Assembly: GCF_001591665.1 (NCBI RefSeq)
Contig: NZ_BCVI01000003.1
Coordinates: 1 to 64,000, forward strand
DNA length: 64,000 bases
Direction: 5' to 3'
Source of the DNA: Neobacillus soli NBRC 102451
GTDB lineage: Bacteria; Bacillota; Bacilli; Bacillales; Cytobacillaceae
Translations under genes and position numbers: made by a program
Shown: in pieces, positions 1 through 7,826 of the stretch
How the letters are laid out: each line of letters starts with the position of its first letter
Position numbering within the stretch: position 1 is the stretch's first letter
Notes under the pieces: model-generated
Databases searched by the model: none
Told to the model about the DNA's origin: nothing
The model's input: the letters and a program-made list of their open reading frames with translations, nothing else

Positions 1-65
1 CGATGTTGACTTATCGTAGGGAGAAGAGCGAAGTCCACTAGCCGCTGGGCGCCGGAGCTAGACAA
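1..65 (+). repeat. Dispersed intergenic repeat, copy 1 (cut by window edge)
   Basis: This segment matches, with a few changes, the reverse complement of 7637-7697; the shared core runs from TTGACTTATCGTAGGG to GGCGCTGGAGCTAGACAA. A shorter copy of the same core lies at 28232-28276. It has no plausible reading frame and sits directly before the YolD-like gene. The left boundary is outside the window. Being a repeat is seen directly; what it does is unknown. Confidence 0.8.
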
Positions 66-115
66 CTATAAAATTTAAGACTGAATTCTAAGTAGATACG
101 AGAGAAGGAATGCGT

Positions 116-451
116 ATGATTCGCGACCGTGGAAGGATTAAGTGGACGTCGATGATGCTTCCTGAGCATGTGAAATTGCTTAGGGATTGGGTGAAGGAAG
201 ATCGTTACGAACAGAAAAAAGAAATGGATGAACAGCAGTTAGAGCTAATGAATGAAACCTTATCTGAAGCGATTAAATTTGATCAGTTCGTGACGATTAC
301 CCATTACCGAAACCGGAACTATGAAATTGTGATTGGAAAAATTCATTACTGGGATGAACTGGCGCAAAGGCTTCATGTCGTCGATCGCTTTGAAGAAGTA
401 CACCGAATACCGATTAATGCGATTGCCGACATCCGGCTAACAGAGGTATAA
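116..451 (+). CDS. YolD-like family protein
   Basis: A 111-residue soluble protein. The N-terminal block RGRIKWTSMMLPEHV and the C-terminal basic/acidic beta-rich part (residues about 60-108) match the YolD-like family, small Bacillaceae proteins often found next to Y-family DNA polymerase genes and with no firmly known function. An ATG also occurs at 110, but it abuts the GAAGGA ribosome binding site, so the ATG at 116 with six-base spacing is preferred. No polymerase gene is visible beside it, although sequence upstream is cut off by the window. A rho-independent terminator follows four bases after the stop. Family assignment is confident; role is not known. Confidence 0.8.
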   Translation: MIRDRGRIKWTSMMLPEHVKLLRDWVKEDRYEQKKEMDEQQLELMNETLSEAIKFDQFVTITHYRNRNYEIVIGKIHYWDELAQRLHVVDRFEEVHRIPINAIADIRLTEV

Positions 452-454
452 AAA

Positions 455-490
455 GAGCGGCTCCCAATCGGAAAGCCGCTCATGTTTTCC
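455..490. terminator. Bidirectional terminator between YolD-like gene and CDGSH gene
   Basis: An eight-base-pair perfect stem, GAGCGGCT (455-462) with AGCCGCTC (474-481), sits between two convergent genes. T-rich sequence follows on the plus strand and an A-rich run precedes it, so it can end transcription from both sides. Confidence 0.75.
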
Positions 491-697
491 CTATTCTTGT
501 TTAGGAACCCGAACCTGTGATTCAAAATTCCCTTTATGCGAGCCGTCGCAAAAAGGCTTATTATTAGACCTTCCGCAGCGGCAGAGGGAAAAGGATGGTT
601 TTGTTGTATAGACATTACCCTCGCCATCTAGCAGCTCCACATCACCTGAAATTCTTAATGAACCGTTATCGTTTACTTTGATTTGTACTTTTGACAT
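491..697 (-). CDS. CDGSH iron-sulfur domain protein
   Basis: A 68-residue protein. The motif CRCGRSNNKPFCDGSH near residues 36-51 is the CDGSH zinc-finger-like signature that binds a redox-active [2Fe-2S] cluster through three cysteines and one histidine. The N-terminal half is a short beta-rich segment seen in bacterial members. The upstream GTG at 706 would add three residues, but the GGGGTG ribosome binding site fits the ATG at 697. The gene is alone between a convergent terminator and the divergent yqkB. A role in electron transfer or iron-sulfur handling is inferred from the family. Confidence 0.85.
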   Translation of the reverse strand: MSKVQIKVNDNGSLRISGDVELLDGEGNVYTTKPSFSLCRCGRSNNKPFCDGSHKGNFESQVRVPKQE

Positions 698-849
698 GAT
701 AAGCACCCCTTTTTAAAATAGTTATCTTAACTTTGAGATTAACTGGAATAACAGGAATTTGCAACCAAAAGGCTGTAAGCCAAAAAATTAAGCAGCCCCT
801 AAAACATGTGATACAATCATCATATGCTGGAAGAGGGGTGTTTTTAAAC

Positions 850-1182
850 ATGGAAATAAAAATAACAGCGGCAGCAATAGAAAAAATAAATGAGAAAACC
901 GCAGGCCGGGAAGGCTGCTTGAAACTAAAATACGATACAGACGACTGTGGTTGTGCGGTAAACGGGGTAATAGTCTTGTGGTTTGTACCGGAAGCAGAAA
1001 GTGACGAAATCGCCTTTGAAACAAATGACAGAACCGTTTATCTAGAAAAGTCAAAAATGGTCTTTTTTGATGAGCAAATGAAAATTGATTTCTCCAAAGC
1101 AACCAATTGCTTCCAATTAAAAAGCCCGCAGCAAATCTTAAATGGACATATGAGTTTAATCATCAAAGAAAAAACAGACTGA
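850..1182 (+). CDS. yqkB: HesB/IscA-type iron-sulfur biosynthesis domain protein YqkB
   Basis: A 110-residue protein matching Bacillus YqkB in length and position. It has the HesB/IscA-like beta sandwich, but the usual three cluster cysteines of A-type carriers are not arranged in the canonical way; the visible cysteines are in GCLKLKYDTDDCGCAVNG (around residues 21-38) and one near residue 83. It may therefore be a divergent member and not a proven cluster carrier. The start at 850 follows a GGAAGAGGGG ribosome binding site; the longer open frame from 733 lacks one. The stop codon lies inside the terminator stem shared with yqkD. Confidence 0.8.
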   Translation: MEIKITAAAIEKINEKTAGREGCLKLKYDTDDCGCAVNGVIVLWFVPEAESDEIAFETNDRTVYLEKSKMVFFDEQMKIDFSKATNCFQLKSPQQILNGHMSLIIKEKTD

Positions 1183-1210
1183 CCCTTTATTTAAAGGACA
1201 GTCTGTTTTT
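1171..1210. terminator. Bidirectional terminator between yqkB and yqkD
   Basis: AAAACAGACTG (1171-1181) pairs perfectly with CAGTCTGTTTT (1199-1209), with runs of A and T at both ends. It overlaps the last codons of both convergent genes. Confidence 0.8.
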
Positions 1211-2129
1211 AATTGGGCAAAACCGGATTTACATATTTTTGCAAAAATTCATCAATGACCCGTTCGTAATCGGCCCGGTTTTCATTAAAAGATTGGGCAT
1301 GTCGGCCGTTGGCTGCTAGATATAACATTTTAGGACCCTTTTTGTGTTCAAATAAGTCTTTCGACATGGTCGGAAGAATAAAATCATCCTTTTGACTGTG
1401 AATGAACAGAATTGGATGTTTGATATTTTCAATGACCGAAATCGGGGACACATGCCGGATGGAATATTTGTCCCGAAAGCGTAAAAGGACTTCCCCGATT
1501 GGAAGTAAAAGTCCGGGGATGAGCTTAAAGTCTTTTTTGATAAGATAAGCGAGCTGATCTCTAAAGTCAGAAAATGGACAATCGGCAATATAAAAATCTG
1601 CACCGTCCTCTAGAAGACCAGCATATAAAAGCATCGTTGCAGCCCCCATCGATTCGCCATGAATCCCCAGTTCAAGATTCGGACCTTTTACTTTTTTAAG
1701 CCAGTCGACGACTGTTTTTAAATCGAATTTTTCATAATGGCCGAAGCTGGTCGTCTTTCCGCCAGATTCCCCGTGCCGGCGATGGTCATAAATCAAGGCA
1801 TTAAAACCGCGCTGGATGAACAGGTTCGCATATTTGATGGAATTAATTTTCGTTTCGGTTACACCGTGGGCAATAATGATATAGCGGTTGGTCTCATGCG
1901 GTTCCACTAGAACGGCTTTAATCATGTAGCCAAATGGAGAGGGGATATCAACATTCCGCTTTGGCAGTGACTCAAATTCATCAGGGTTATACCTGCCTGC
2001 CTCCTTTTCTCGCTTTAGGATTAATTCCTCATCTTTCTTTTTCATATACATAAGACGATTTGTAAAGTACAAACCTAGGGATAACCAGAAAAATAACAAA
2101 ACAAACAGGGCTCGAAATGCCTTTTTCAA
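1209..2129 (-). CDS. yqkD: Alpha/beta hydrolase YqkD, membrane-anchored
   Basis: About 306 residues, the usual YqkD length (about 305). A hydrophobic segment at residues 5-25 (rich in L, F, W) suggests a membrane anchor with the catalytic domain outside or at the membrane. The serine hydrolase nucleophile elbow is HGESMGAA; the acid is probably in SQKDDFILP and the histidine in NGRHAQSF near the C-terminus. Substrate is not known. The start is taken as TTG at 2129, eight bases after GGGAGG; the GTG at 2138 would overlap the ribosome binding site. Reads convergently with yqkB. Confidence 0.85.
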   Translation of the reverse strand: MKKAFRALFVLLFFWLSLGLYFTNRLMYMKKKDEELILKREKEAGRYNPDEFESLPKRNVDIPSPFGYMIKAVLVEPHETNRYIIIAHGVTETKINSIKYANLFIQRGFNALIYDHRRHGESGGKTTSFGHYEKFDLKTVVDWLKKVKGPNLELGIHGESMGAATMLLYAGLLEDGADFYIADCPFSDFRDQLAYLIKKDFKLIPGLLLPIGEVLLRFRDKYSIRHVSPISVIENIKHPILFIHSQKDDFILPTMSKDLFEHKKGPKMLYLAANGRHAQSFNENRADYERVIDEFLQKYVNPVLPN

Positions 2130-2206
2130 AAAGGACACCTCCCGAAGTTGATTTAATATAACATATGAAAAACAAGTTCCCGGCGCCCATCAATGGACAG
2201 CTGTAA

Positions 2207-2240
2207 TAGAAAAAAGCCGCTGACACTAACGAGCGGCTTT
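2207..2240 (-). terminator. Terminator after the small gene at 2248-2388
   Basis: AAAGCCGCT (2213-2221) pairs with AGCGGCTTT (2232-2240). On the minus strand it is followed by a T run, placing it eight bases after the stop of the 46-codon gene. Confidence 0.75.
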
Positions 2241-2247
2241 GGCTGGT

Positions 2248-2388
2248 TTATTGCTCTGAATTTTGTCTTTTCGTTGGATGAAGTGCTTTTTCGAGTTCTT
2301 CGGCCGCAATCAACCGCTTGCCGCCACCTGCTGTGTCTGCATAGTTTTTTCCTTGTTGGCTGTATCCTTTGTCACGTTTCTGGCTCAT
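2248..2388 (-). CDS. Small hydrophilic protein, 46 residues, unrecognised
   Basis: An open frame of 46 codons starting MSQKRDKGYSQQGKNYADT and ending in KRQNSEQ. It is rich in K, Q and E, has a glycine patch (AGGGKRL) and no membrane segment. A GAAGGGAG ribosome binding site lies upstream and a clean terminator follows directly, so it looks like a real single-gene transcript. The composition resembles small hydrophilic proteins of Bacillaceae such as minor spore proteins, but I do not recognise a family and this link is only a guess. Confidence 0.6.
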   Translation of the reverse strand: MSQKRDKGYSQQGKNYADTAGGGKRLIAAEELEKALHPTKRQNSEQ

Positions 2389-2467
2389 AATCATCAGTCT
2401 CCCTTCAAGCTGGTCTCACTTAATAAGATGGATGAATAGAAGACTGATTATTCACGATAAAAATATT

Positions 2468-3370
2468 CTACACAGTTTGTGCATGAAGGCGATAATAGCC
2501 GCTTTCAATTTGCCTTGAAAGATGAGGGCGAACAACATCGATGGCCTCCATCAGCCTGCTAAGATCCACACCGGTTTGAATACCCATTCGCTCAAGCATG
2601 TAAACAACATCCTCCGTCGCAGCATTTCCGCTGGCCCCAGGAGCAAACGGACAGCCGCCAAGTCCGCCGGCAGATGTATCAAACCGGTCAATTCCCGCTT
2701 GCAGAGAAGTCAAAATATTCGCAAGGGCGAGCTTGCGGGTGTCGTGAAAATGGGCTGTTAAAAGGGTATCAGTAAATTCTGCCTTTAATTGGTAAAACAA
2801 GGAATAGGCTTCATTCGGTGCTGCCATCCCGATCGTATCAGCGACACTTAATTCATCAACGCCTGCTGCAACAAATTCACGGCAAAGCGATATCGTATCA
2901 CTTTCATTGATTTTCCCCTCATAAGGACAATAAAAAGCAGTCGAAATGCAGGCACGCACGAAATAATTCCTCTCTTTTAGTCCCTTGATGATGGGCTTCA
3001 ATTCCGCCATACTATCATGAGTTGTTTTATTAATATTTTTTAGATTAAAGCTATTGCTGACACCAACAAATACGGCAACGGCCTTACAGTCGGTGGAATA
3101 GACCCTGTCAATCCCTTTACGGTTTGGAGCTAAGACAATGTCACGTGAATTTTGATCAAGGCAATCGGCTACAATTTCCGCAGCATCGCCCATCTGCGGC
3201 ACCCATTTCGGTGACACAAACGAGGTGAGCTCCATTTCCTGTAGTCCGGCCTTCCTTAATCCAGCGATAAATTGCTTTTTTATCTCAGTTGGTACAAATA
3301 ACTTTTCATTTTGGAGCCCATCACGCGGACCGACCTCGATAATCGTCACTTTTTCAGGTAAATTAAGCAT
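2468..3370 (-). CDS. Hydroxymethylglutaryl-CoA lyase
   Basis: About 300 residues, full length for this family. It cleaves 3-hydroxy-3-methylglutaryl-CoA to acetyl-CoA and acetoacetate, the last step of leucine breakdown. The HMGL-like TIM barrel is recognisable from VGPRDGLQNEK near the N-terminus, the metal-binding HFHDTR motif around residue 205, and GGLGGCPFAPGASGNAATED around residue 236 with the catalytic-loop cysteine. ATG at 3370 has better spacing from AGAGGAGG than ATG at 3373. It is divergent from the thiolase and CoA-transferase genes, which would convert its product acetoacetate into acetyl-CoA. Confidence 0.9.
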   Translation of the reverse strand: MLNLPEKVTIIEVGPRDGLQNEKLFVPTEIKKQFIAGLRKAGLQEMELTSFVSPKWVPQMGDAAEIVADCLDQNSRDIVLAPNRKGIDRVYSTDCKAVAVFVGVSNSFNLKNINKTTHDSMAELKPIIKGLKERNYFVRACISTAFYCPYEGKINESDTISLCREFVAAGVDELSVADTIGMAAPNEAYSLFYQLKAEFTDTLLTAHFHDTRKLALANILTSLQAGIDRFDTSAGGLGGCPFAPGASGNAATEDVVYMLERMGIQTGVDLSRLMEAIDVVRPHLSRQIESGYYRLHAQTV

Positions 3371-3471
3371 CATGTTCCTCCTCTAAACTTCATACTTTCA
3401 TTGTAGTGGTGTTAAATTCAAAAAATCAAGAAATATAGGAATTTTGACAAAATAAGAGGAATTTCTGTGTT

Positions 3472-3489
3472 TTTACTAGAAGTAGTAAA
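3472..3489. promoter_or_regulatory. Inverted repeat between HMG-CoA lyase and thiolase genes, candidate operator
   Basis: TTTACTA and TAGTAAA form a perfect seven-base inverted repeat with a four-base centre (GAAG). It lies 31-48 bases before the thiolase start in the divergent intergenic region. A dimeric repressor site is plausible. A hairpin without a U tract is the alternative. Confidence 0.45.
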
Positions 3490-3519
3490 GGTAAACTAGG
3501 TTGAAGGGGAGAGAAAGTA

Positions 3520-4698
3520 ATGGAAGTAGTTATTATCAGCGCGATCCGGACGGCATTAGGAACGTTTAACGGCAGTTTGAAAAATGTATCAGCACCTGAA
3601 TTGGGAGCAACTGTTATTAAAGGGGCGCTTGAGCAGGCGGGAGTATCGCCAGACCAAGTCGATGAGGTAATTATGGGCAATGTCCTTCAGGCGGGTCTAG
3701 GGCAAAACCCGGCAAGGCAGGCGGCCATGAAAGCGGGTATTCCTGAAAGCGTTTCCTCAATGACGATTAATAAAGTTTGTGGTTCCGGCTTAAAGGCCGT
3801 TCACCTGGCGACGCAGGCTATTTTAGCAGGTGACGCTGAAATCGTCGTTGCCGGCGGCATGGAAAATATGAGTCAAGCACCATACGTATTAAAAAATGCC
3901 CGCGATGGCTTTAAAATGGGCGACCAAAAATTGGTCGACACGTTGACATCGGATGGGCTTACATGTGTATTTAATGATTATCATATGGGGAATACAGCTG
4001 AAAATCTAGCAAGCAACTATTCAATTACTAGAGAAGAGCAGGATGAATTTTCGGCTTGGAGTCAGGAGAAGGCCGTTAAAGCCATTGAAGAAGGCAGATT
4101 TAAAGATGAAATTATTCCGGTGGTCATCCCGCAGCGAAAAGGGGAGCCTGTTATTTTTGATACGGATGAATATCCGAAAAAGGGAACAACAGCGGAGAAG
4201 TTGGCTGGATTGCGTCCCGCTTTTAAAAAGGATGGCAGTGTGACAGCGGGTAATGCCTCTGGAATCAACGATGGTGCCGCCGCTGTCGTGGTGATGAGTA
4301 AGAAAAAGGCGGATGAACTGGGGCTTCAGCCTTTAGTAACCATCAAAGCGAATGCCAGTGCCGGGGTAGACCCAAGCATCATGGGAATCGGGCCCGTACC
4401 AGCGGTGAGAAAGGCGCTTGAAAAAGCATCTGTTTCAATCGAAGACCTTAACTTAATCGAAGCAAATGAGGCCTTTGCCGCGCAATCGCTGGCAGTTGAC
4501 CGTGAACTTCATTTTAATAAAGAAATTCTCAATGTGAATGGCGGCGCCATTGCGCTTGGGCATCCAATCGGGGCAAGCGGGGCTAGAATTCTTGTTACAT
4601 TAATTCATGAAATGAAGCGTAGAAACGCGGATGTTGGCTTGGCAACACTTTGCATTGGCGGGGGTCAAGGGGTCGCAACGATTGTTGAGCTAGCATAA
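3520..4698 (+). CDS. Acetyl-CoA C-acetyltransferase (thiolase)
   Basis: A 392-residue thiolase that interconverts two acetyl-CoA and acetoacetyl-CoA. The catalytic residues sit at canonical places: Cys87 in [11 protein letters not shown], His348 in [15 protein letters not shown] and Cys378 in CIGGGQG. The ribosome binding site GAAGGGGAGAG is nine bases before ATG. It begins an operon with the two CoA-transferase subunits (29- and 24-base gaps). Here it probably works in the breakdown direction, splitting acetoacetyl-CoA made by the transferase. A role in poly-hydroxybutyrate synthesis is less likely, since no phaB or phaC is nearby. Confidence 0.93.
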   Translation: MEVVIISAIRTALGTFNGSLKNVSAPELGATVIKGALEQAGVSPDQVDEVIMGNVLQAGLGQNPARQAAMKAGIPESVSSMTINKVCGSGLKAVHLATQAILAGDAEIVVAGGMENMSQAPYVLKNARDGFKMGDQKLVDTLTSDGLTCVFNDYHMGNTAENLASNYSITREEQDEFSAWSQEKAVKAIEEGRFKDEIIPVVIPQRKGEPVIFDTDEYPKKGTTAEKLAGLRPAFKKDGSVTAGNASGINDGAAAVVVMSKKKADELGLQPLVTIKANASAGVDPSIMGIGPVPAVRKALEKASVSIEDLNLIEANEAFAAQSLAVDRELHFNKEILNVNGGAIALGHPIGASGARILVTLIHEMKRRNADVGLATLCIGGGQGVATIVELA

Positions 4699-4727
4699 AA
4701 CCTTTAATTTGAGGGGGAGAGAGCAAA

Positions 4728-5417
4728 ATGAAGAATATTTGTACATCCTTCCAGGATGCTGTTGCCGATATTCATGATGGGGCAACATTAATGGTTGGTG
4801 GATTTGGATTGTGCGGCATTCCAGAAAACCTTATTTTAGCATTGGCAGAAAAAGGCGTGAAGGATTTAACGGTCATTTCGAATAACTGCGGGATTGATGA
4901 ATGGGGGTTAGGACTCCTATTAAATAATAAACAAATCAAAAAAATGATTGGCTCTTATGTGGGTGAAAATAAAGAGTTTGAGAGACAGGTATTAACAGGC
5001 GAACTCGAAGTAGAATTGACACCACAGGGTACATTGGCTGAAAAAATTAGGGCTGGCGGGGCTGGAATTCCAGCATTTTTTACACCAGCCGGAGTAGGAA
5101 CACCGATTGCCGAAGGAAAAGAAACAAAAATTTTTAACGGGCGGGAATATCTTTTAGAAGAGGCACTGACGGCCGACTTTAGTCTTGTAAGGGCATGGAA
5201 AGGCGACAAGATGGGAAATCTCGTTTATCACAAAACAGCGCGAAATTTCAATCCAATGATTGCAGCTGCGGGAAAAGTGACGATTGCCGAAGTGGAAACA
5301 CTTTATGAAATTGGCGATTTGGATGCCAATTTTATTCATACCCCAAGTATTTATGTTCAGACAATTATCGAAGGAAAACAGGAAAAACGGATTGAGAGAT
5401 TAACAGTCAGAAAATAG
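4728..5417 (+). CDS. scoA: 3-oxoacid CoA-transferase, subunit A
   Basis: A 229-residue protein of the CoA-transferase family I, A subunit. The glycine-rich CoA-binding segment [13 protein letters not shown] (residues 23-35) and the [12 protein letters not shown] segment are typical. With subunit B it moves CoA from succinyl-CoA (or acetyl-CoA) to acetoacetate. Substrate preference cannot be read from the sequence; location between thiolase and subunit B, with HMG-CoA lyase divergent, supports acetoacetate. The start follows GAGGGGGAGAG. Symbol given by analogy to Bacillus scoA; atoD-like is the alternative name. Confidence 0.88.
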   Translation: MKNICTSFQDAVADIHDGATLMVGGFGLCGIPENLILALAEKGVKDLTVISNNCGIDEWGLGLLLNNKQIKKMIGSYVGENKEFERQVLTGELEVELTPQGTLAEKIRAGGAGIPAFFTPAGVGTPIAEGKETKIFNGREYLLEEALTADFSLVRAWKGDKMGNLVYHKTARNFNPMIAAAGKVTIAEVETLYEIGDLDANFIHTPSIYVQTIIEGKQEKRIERLTVRK

Positions 5418-5441
5418 AGTTGGTGGAAGGGAGAGAGCGAA

Positions 5442-6110
5442 ATGGCGAATGATAAAGTCTCTGTTAGAGAGAGAATTGCGATCAGGGCAGAGAAAGAAAT
5501 AGAAAACGGCTTTTATGTAAACCTTGGCATCGGTATGCCAACCCTCGTTGCCAATTTTATGTCAGATAATAAACAGGTTGTCTTGCAATCGGAAAATGGC
5601 CTGCTTGGTATCGGGCCATATCCAGGGGAGGATGAAGTGGATCCCGATTTAATTAATGCCGGAAAAGAGACGGTGACGGCAATAAGTGGTGCGGCTTATT
5701 TTGACAGTGCCGAGTCATTTGCGATGATTCGCGGAGGACATGTCAACCTAGCGATACTCGGTGGCATGGAGGTATCTGAAACAGGTGACCTGGCTAACTG
5801 GATGATCCCGGGGAAGATGATTAAAGGGATGGGCGGTGCGATGGACCTTGTTCACGGAGCGCAGAAAATTATCGTCATTATGGAGCATGTAAATAAAAAA
5901 GGTGAATCGAAAATTTTAAAAGAATGCACACTCCCGCTAACTGGTAAAGGGGTAGTTGACCGAATTATCACCGAGCGTGCGGTAATGGATGTGACGGATT
6001 CCGGGCTAAGACTTGTGGAAGTGGCTCAAGGGTTTACAGTTGAGGATGTTATCAATTCAACAGAAGCCGCATTGCGTGTGGACGAAAACGTTAAAGTTGA
6101 GGCTTATTAA
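5442..6110 (+). CDS. scoB: 3-oxoacid CoA-transferase, subunit B
   Basis: A 222-residue partner of the preceding gene. The catalytic glutamate, which forms a glutamyl-CoA thioester, is Glu51 in the motif [20 protein letters not shown] (residues 31-39) is also conserved. The last gene of the three-gene operon; a strong terminator follows within 11 bases. Together the operon and the divergent lyase form a short route from leucine-derived HMG-CoA or external acetoacetate to acetyl-CoA. Confidence 0.9.
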   Translation: MANDKVSVRERIAIRAEKEIENGFYVNLGIGMPTLVANFMSDNKQVVLQSENGLLGIGPYPGEDEVDPDLINAGKETVTAISGAAYFDSAESFAMIRGGHVNLAILGGMEVSETGDLANWMIPGKMIKGMGGAMDLVHGAQKIIVIMEHVNKKGESKILKECTLPLTGKGVVDRIITERAVMDVTDSGLRLVEVAQGFTVEDVINSTEAALRVDENVKVEAY

Positions 6111-6120
6111 ACAATAGAGG

Positions 6121-6153
6121 GCAGGCTGAGAATTCAAACAGCCTGCTTTTTTC
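6121..6153 (+). terminator. Terminator of thiolase-scoAB operon
   Basis: GCAGGCTG (6121-6128) pairs with CAGCCTGC (6139-6146), followed by six T residues. Confidence 0.85.
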
Positions 6154-6200
6154 ATGATATAATTTAAATGATGAAATACTTGATTATGGAGGAGTTTAGA

Positions 6201-6455
6201 ATGAAAAAGAAAATAAAACAAAAAAATCAATCTAAACCAAAAATAGAGGACAATGCAGTAACGCTTAAAGATATGATTAATCCGGATTTATTTAAGCAGT
6301 TAAAAGAGCAGCAGGACCAGCTTAAGGCTGAAGAAGAGAGAAGAAAAGAAATGGAAGAGCAAAGAAAGCGGGAAGAACGCAGATTAAAAGAAAAAAATAA
6401 GTCTTTTGAAGAACTCTTGGATGAAAGCGGTATGAACTGGAAGGAATTTAAATAA
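6201..6455 (+). CDS. yqkE: YqkE family protein, small charged coiled-coil protein
   Basis: An 84-residue protein dominated by lysine, glutamate and arginine. Residues 35-70 (from KQLKEQQDQLKAEEERRK onward) form a clear single helix or coiled coil; the ending DESGMNWKEFK matches the YqkE family. The ATG at 6201 with GGAGGAG 8 bases upstream is chosen over the open-frame start at 6168. Function unknown. It reads convergently with yqkF across a tandem repeat array. Confidence 0.8.
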   Translation: MKKKIKQKNQSKPKIEDNAVTLKDMINPDLFKQLKEQQDQLKAEEERRKEMEEQRKREERRLKEKNKSFEELLDESGMNWKEFK

Positions 6456-6457
6456 TA

Positions 6458-6706
6458 CTCTTAAGGACAGAACTCGCCAAGAGAGTGAGGGAAATGTCTT
6501 TAATAAGCGCTCTTAAGGACAAAACTTGCCAAGAGAGTAAGAAAAATGTCTTTAATAAGCGCTATTAAGGACAAAACTCGTCAGTAGAGTAAGGAAAATG
6601 TCTTTAATAAGCGCTATTAAGGACAAAACTCGTCAAAGAGTAAGAAAAATGTCTTTAATAAGCGCTCTTAAGAACAAAATTCACCAAGAGAGTAAGGAAA
6701 ATGTCT
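6458..6706. repeat. Tandem repeat array, five copies of a 52-bp unit
   Basis: Units begin at 6458, 6510, 6562, 6614 and 6665, each starting CTCTTAAGGACA (or CTATTAAGG) and ending AATGTCTTTAATAAGCG. The fifth is truncated at 6706, where it meets the stop codon of yqkF. Most units hold a short inverted repeat, CTCTT with AAGAG. Units differ at a few positions, so the array is not a very recent expansion. No reading frame runs through it. It fills the whole space between convergent yqkE and yqkF. Confidence 0.9.
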
Positions 6707-7616
6707 AACGATGTTCTTTATAAATACTTGCTTTCGTCAGTTCTCTAATCACGGCAACCTCTTCATCCGTCAGTGACTGGCTTCTAACCGCGCGGGCATT
6801 ACTCCTAATCTGTTCCGGACTGCTGGCGCCAGCAATAACAGAAGCAACCGCAGGGCTGGCCAGATTATATTGTAGTGCCACTTCCGTAAACGAACACGAT
6901 GCAGCTACTCTTTCTTTTAACAATGGTAAAATCTCTTTCAGCTCTTCATAGCTATAGTCTAGATAGCCTTTTTCAGAAGCCTTAGCAAGCAGCTTGTCAC
7001 TCAAGAGACCCTTGGCAAGCGGCCCGCGGGTAACACCACTAATACCGTGTCTATGAAGCAGTGGTAATGCTTCTTCCTCGGGACGGCGGTCTAAAATACT
7101 ATACTGCATCATCACAGACACGATGCTAGACTTCTCCACAAATTCTCGGATCACATTAGGCCGAATCGACGAGATGCCATAATAGCGAATAAAGCCTTCC
7201 GCTTTCAATTCTTCAAACGCTTCAATTGTCTCATCAATCGGGTCCTTCATGGTGCCCCCATGTAATTGGTAAAGATCAATATAATCAGTCCCAAGTCGCT
7301 TTAAGCTGTTTTTAACTGCTTCTTTGATATAGGTCTTGGAAGGATCCCACGTCCAGCCGGTATTATCTGAACTCCAGCGGTTACCGACCTTCGTTGCAAT
7401 AATAACCTGTTCACGGACATCCTTCAATGACTGCCCAACGATCTTTTCATTTTCTCCAAAATCATATAAATCCGCTGTATCAAAATAATTGATTCCTTCC
7501 TCGAGAGCAGCCTCTATAATTCCACGAGCCGTTTTTTCCTCTGTACCAAGGGACATACAGCCAAGCCCTAACTCGGTCACATACAGATCAGAATTACCTA
7601 GTTTTCTCTTTTTCAA
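6705..7616 (-). CDS. yqkF: Aldo/keto reductase YqkF
   Basis: A 303-residue NADPH-dependent aldo/keto reductase with a TIM-barrel fold. Catalytic tetrad residues are visible: Asp in YFDTADLYDFGENE (Asp45 and Tyr50 region), Lys in IIATKVGNRW, and His in LYQLHGGTMKD. The C-terminal nucleotide-binding segment AGASSPEQIRSNARA is also present. Physiological substrate is unknown. Position between yqkE and mciZ matches B. subtilis. The stop codon overlaps the end of the tandem repeat array. Confidence 0.9.
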   Translation of the reverse strand: MKKRKLGNSDLYVTELGLGCMSLGTEEKTARGIIEAALEEGINYFDTADLYDFGENEKIVGQSLKDVREQVIIATKVGNRWSSDNTGWTWDPSKTYIKEAVKNSLKRLGTDYIDLYQLHGGTMKDPIDETIEAFEELKAEGFIRYYGISSIRPNVIREFVEKSSIVSVMMQYSILDRRPEEEALPLLHRHGISGVTRGPLAKGLLSDKLLAKASEKGYLDYSYEELKEILPLLKERVAASCSFTEVALQYNLASPAVASVIAGASSPEQIRSNARAVRSQSLTDEEVAVIRELTKASIYKEHR

Positions 7617-7636
7617 AAAATCACCCCGTCCTTTTC

Positions 7637-7788
7637 TTTGTCTAGCTCCAGCGCCCAGCGGCTAGTGGACTTCGCTCTTTTCCCTACGATAAGTCAAGCA
7701 CGGATGCGCTCCGCTCTCCGTGTTTCCTTTATCTCAGTCGAAGCGCTTCAGTCCTGTCGTGCGCTAACCGGGCGCTTCCGCTTTTCTT
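7637..7788. repeat. Dispersed intergenic repeat, longest copy (about 150 bp)
   Basis: The reverse strand reads from AAGCGGAAGCGCCCGGTTAG to GCGCTGGAGCTAGACAAAG and contains the core found at 1-65 and 28232-28276; a short relative lies at 39443-39469. It has much higher G+C than its surroundings. An 86-codon open frame crosses it but has no ribosome binding site and no family match. No transposase is linked. It fits the small non-coding interspersed elements seen in many Bacillaceae genomes. Confidence 0.85.
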
Positions 7789-7826
7789 ATAATATTATAA
7801 AAGAACAGGGCACACTACAAATGGTA

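Noticed and set aside
733..849. N-terminal extension of yqkB
   Set aside because: No ribosome binding site at 733, and the added 39 residues are not in the family.
6458..6706. CRISPR array
   Set aside because: Units are directly adjacent with no spacers and no cas genes are present; this is a simple tandem repeat.
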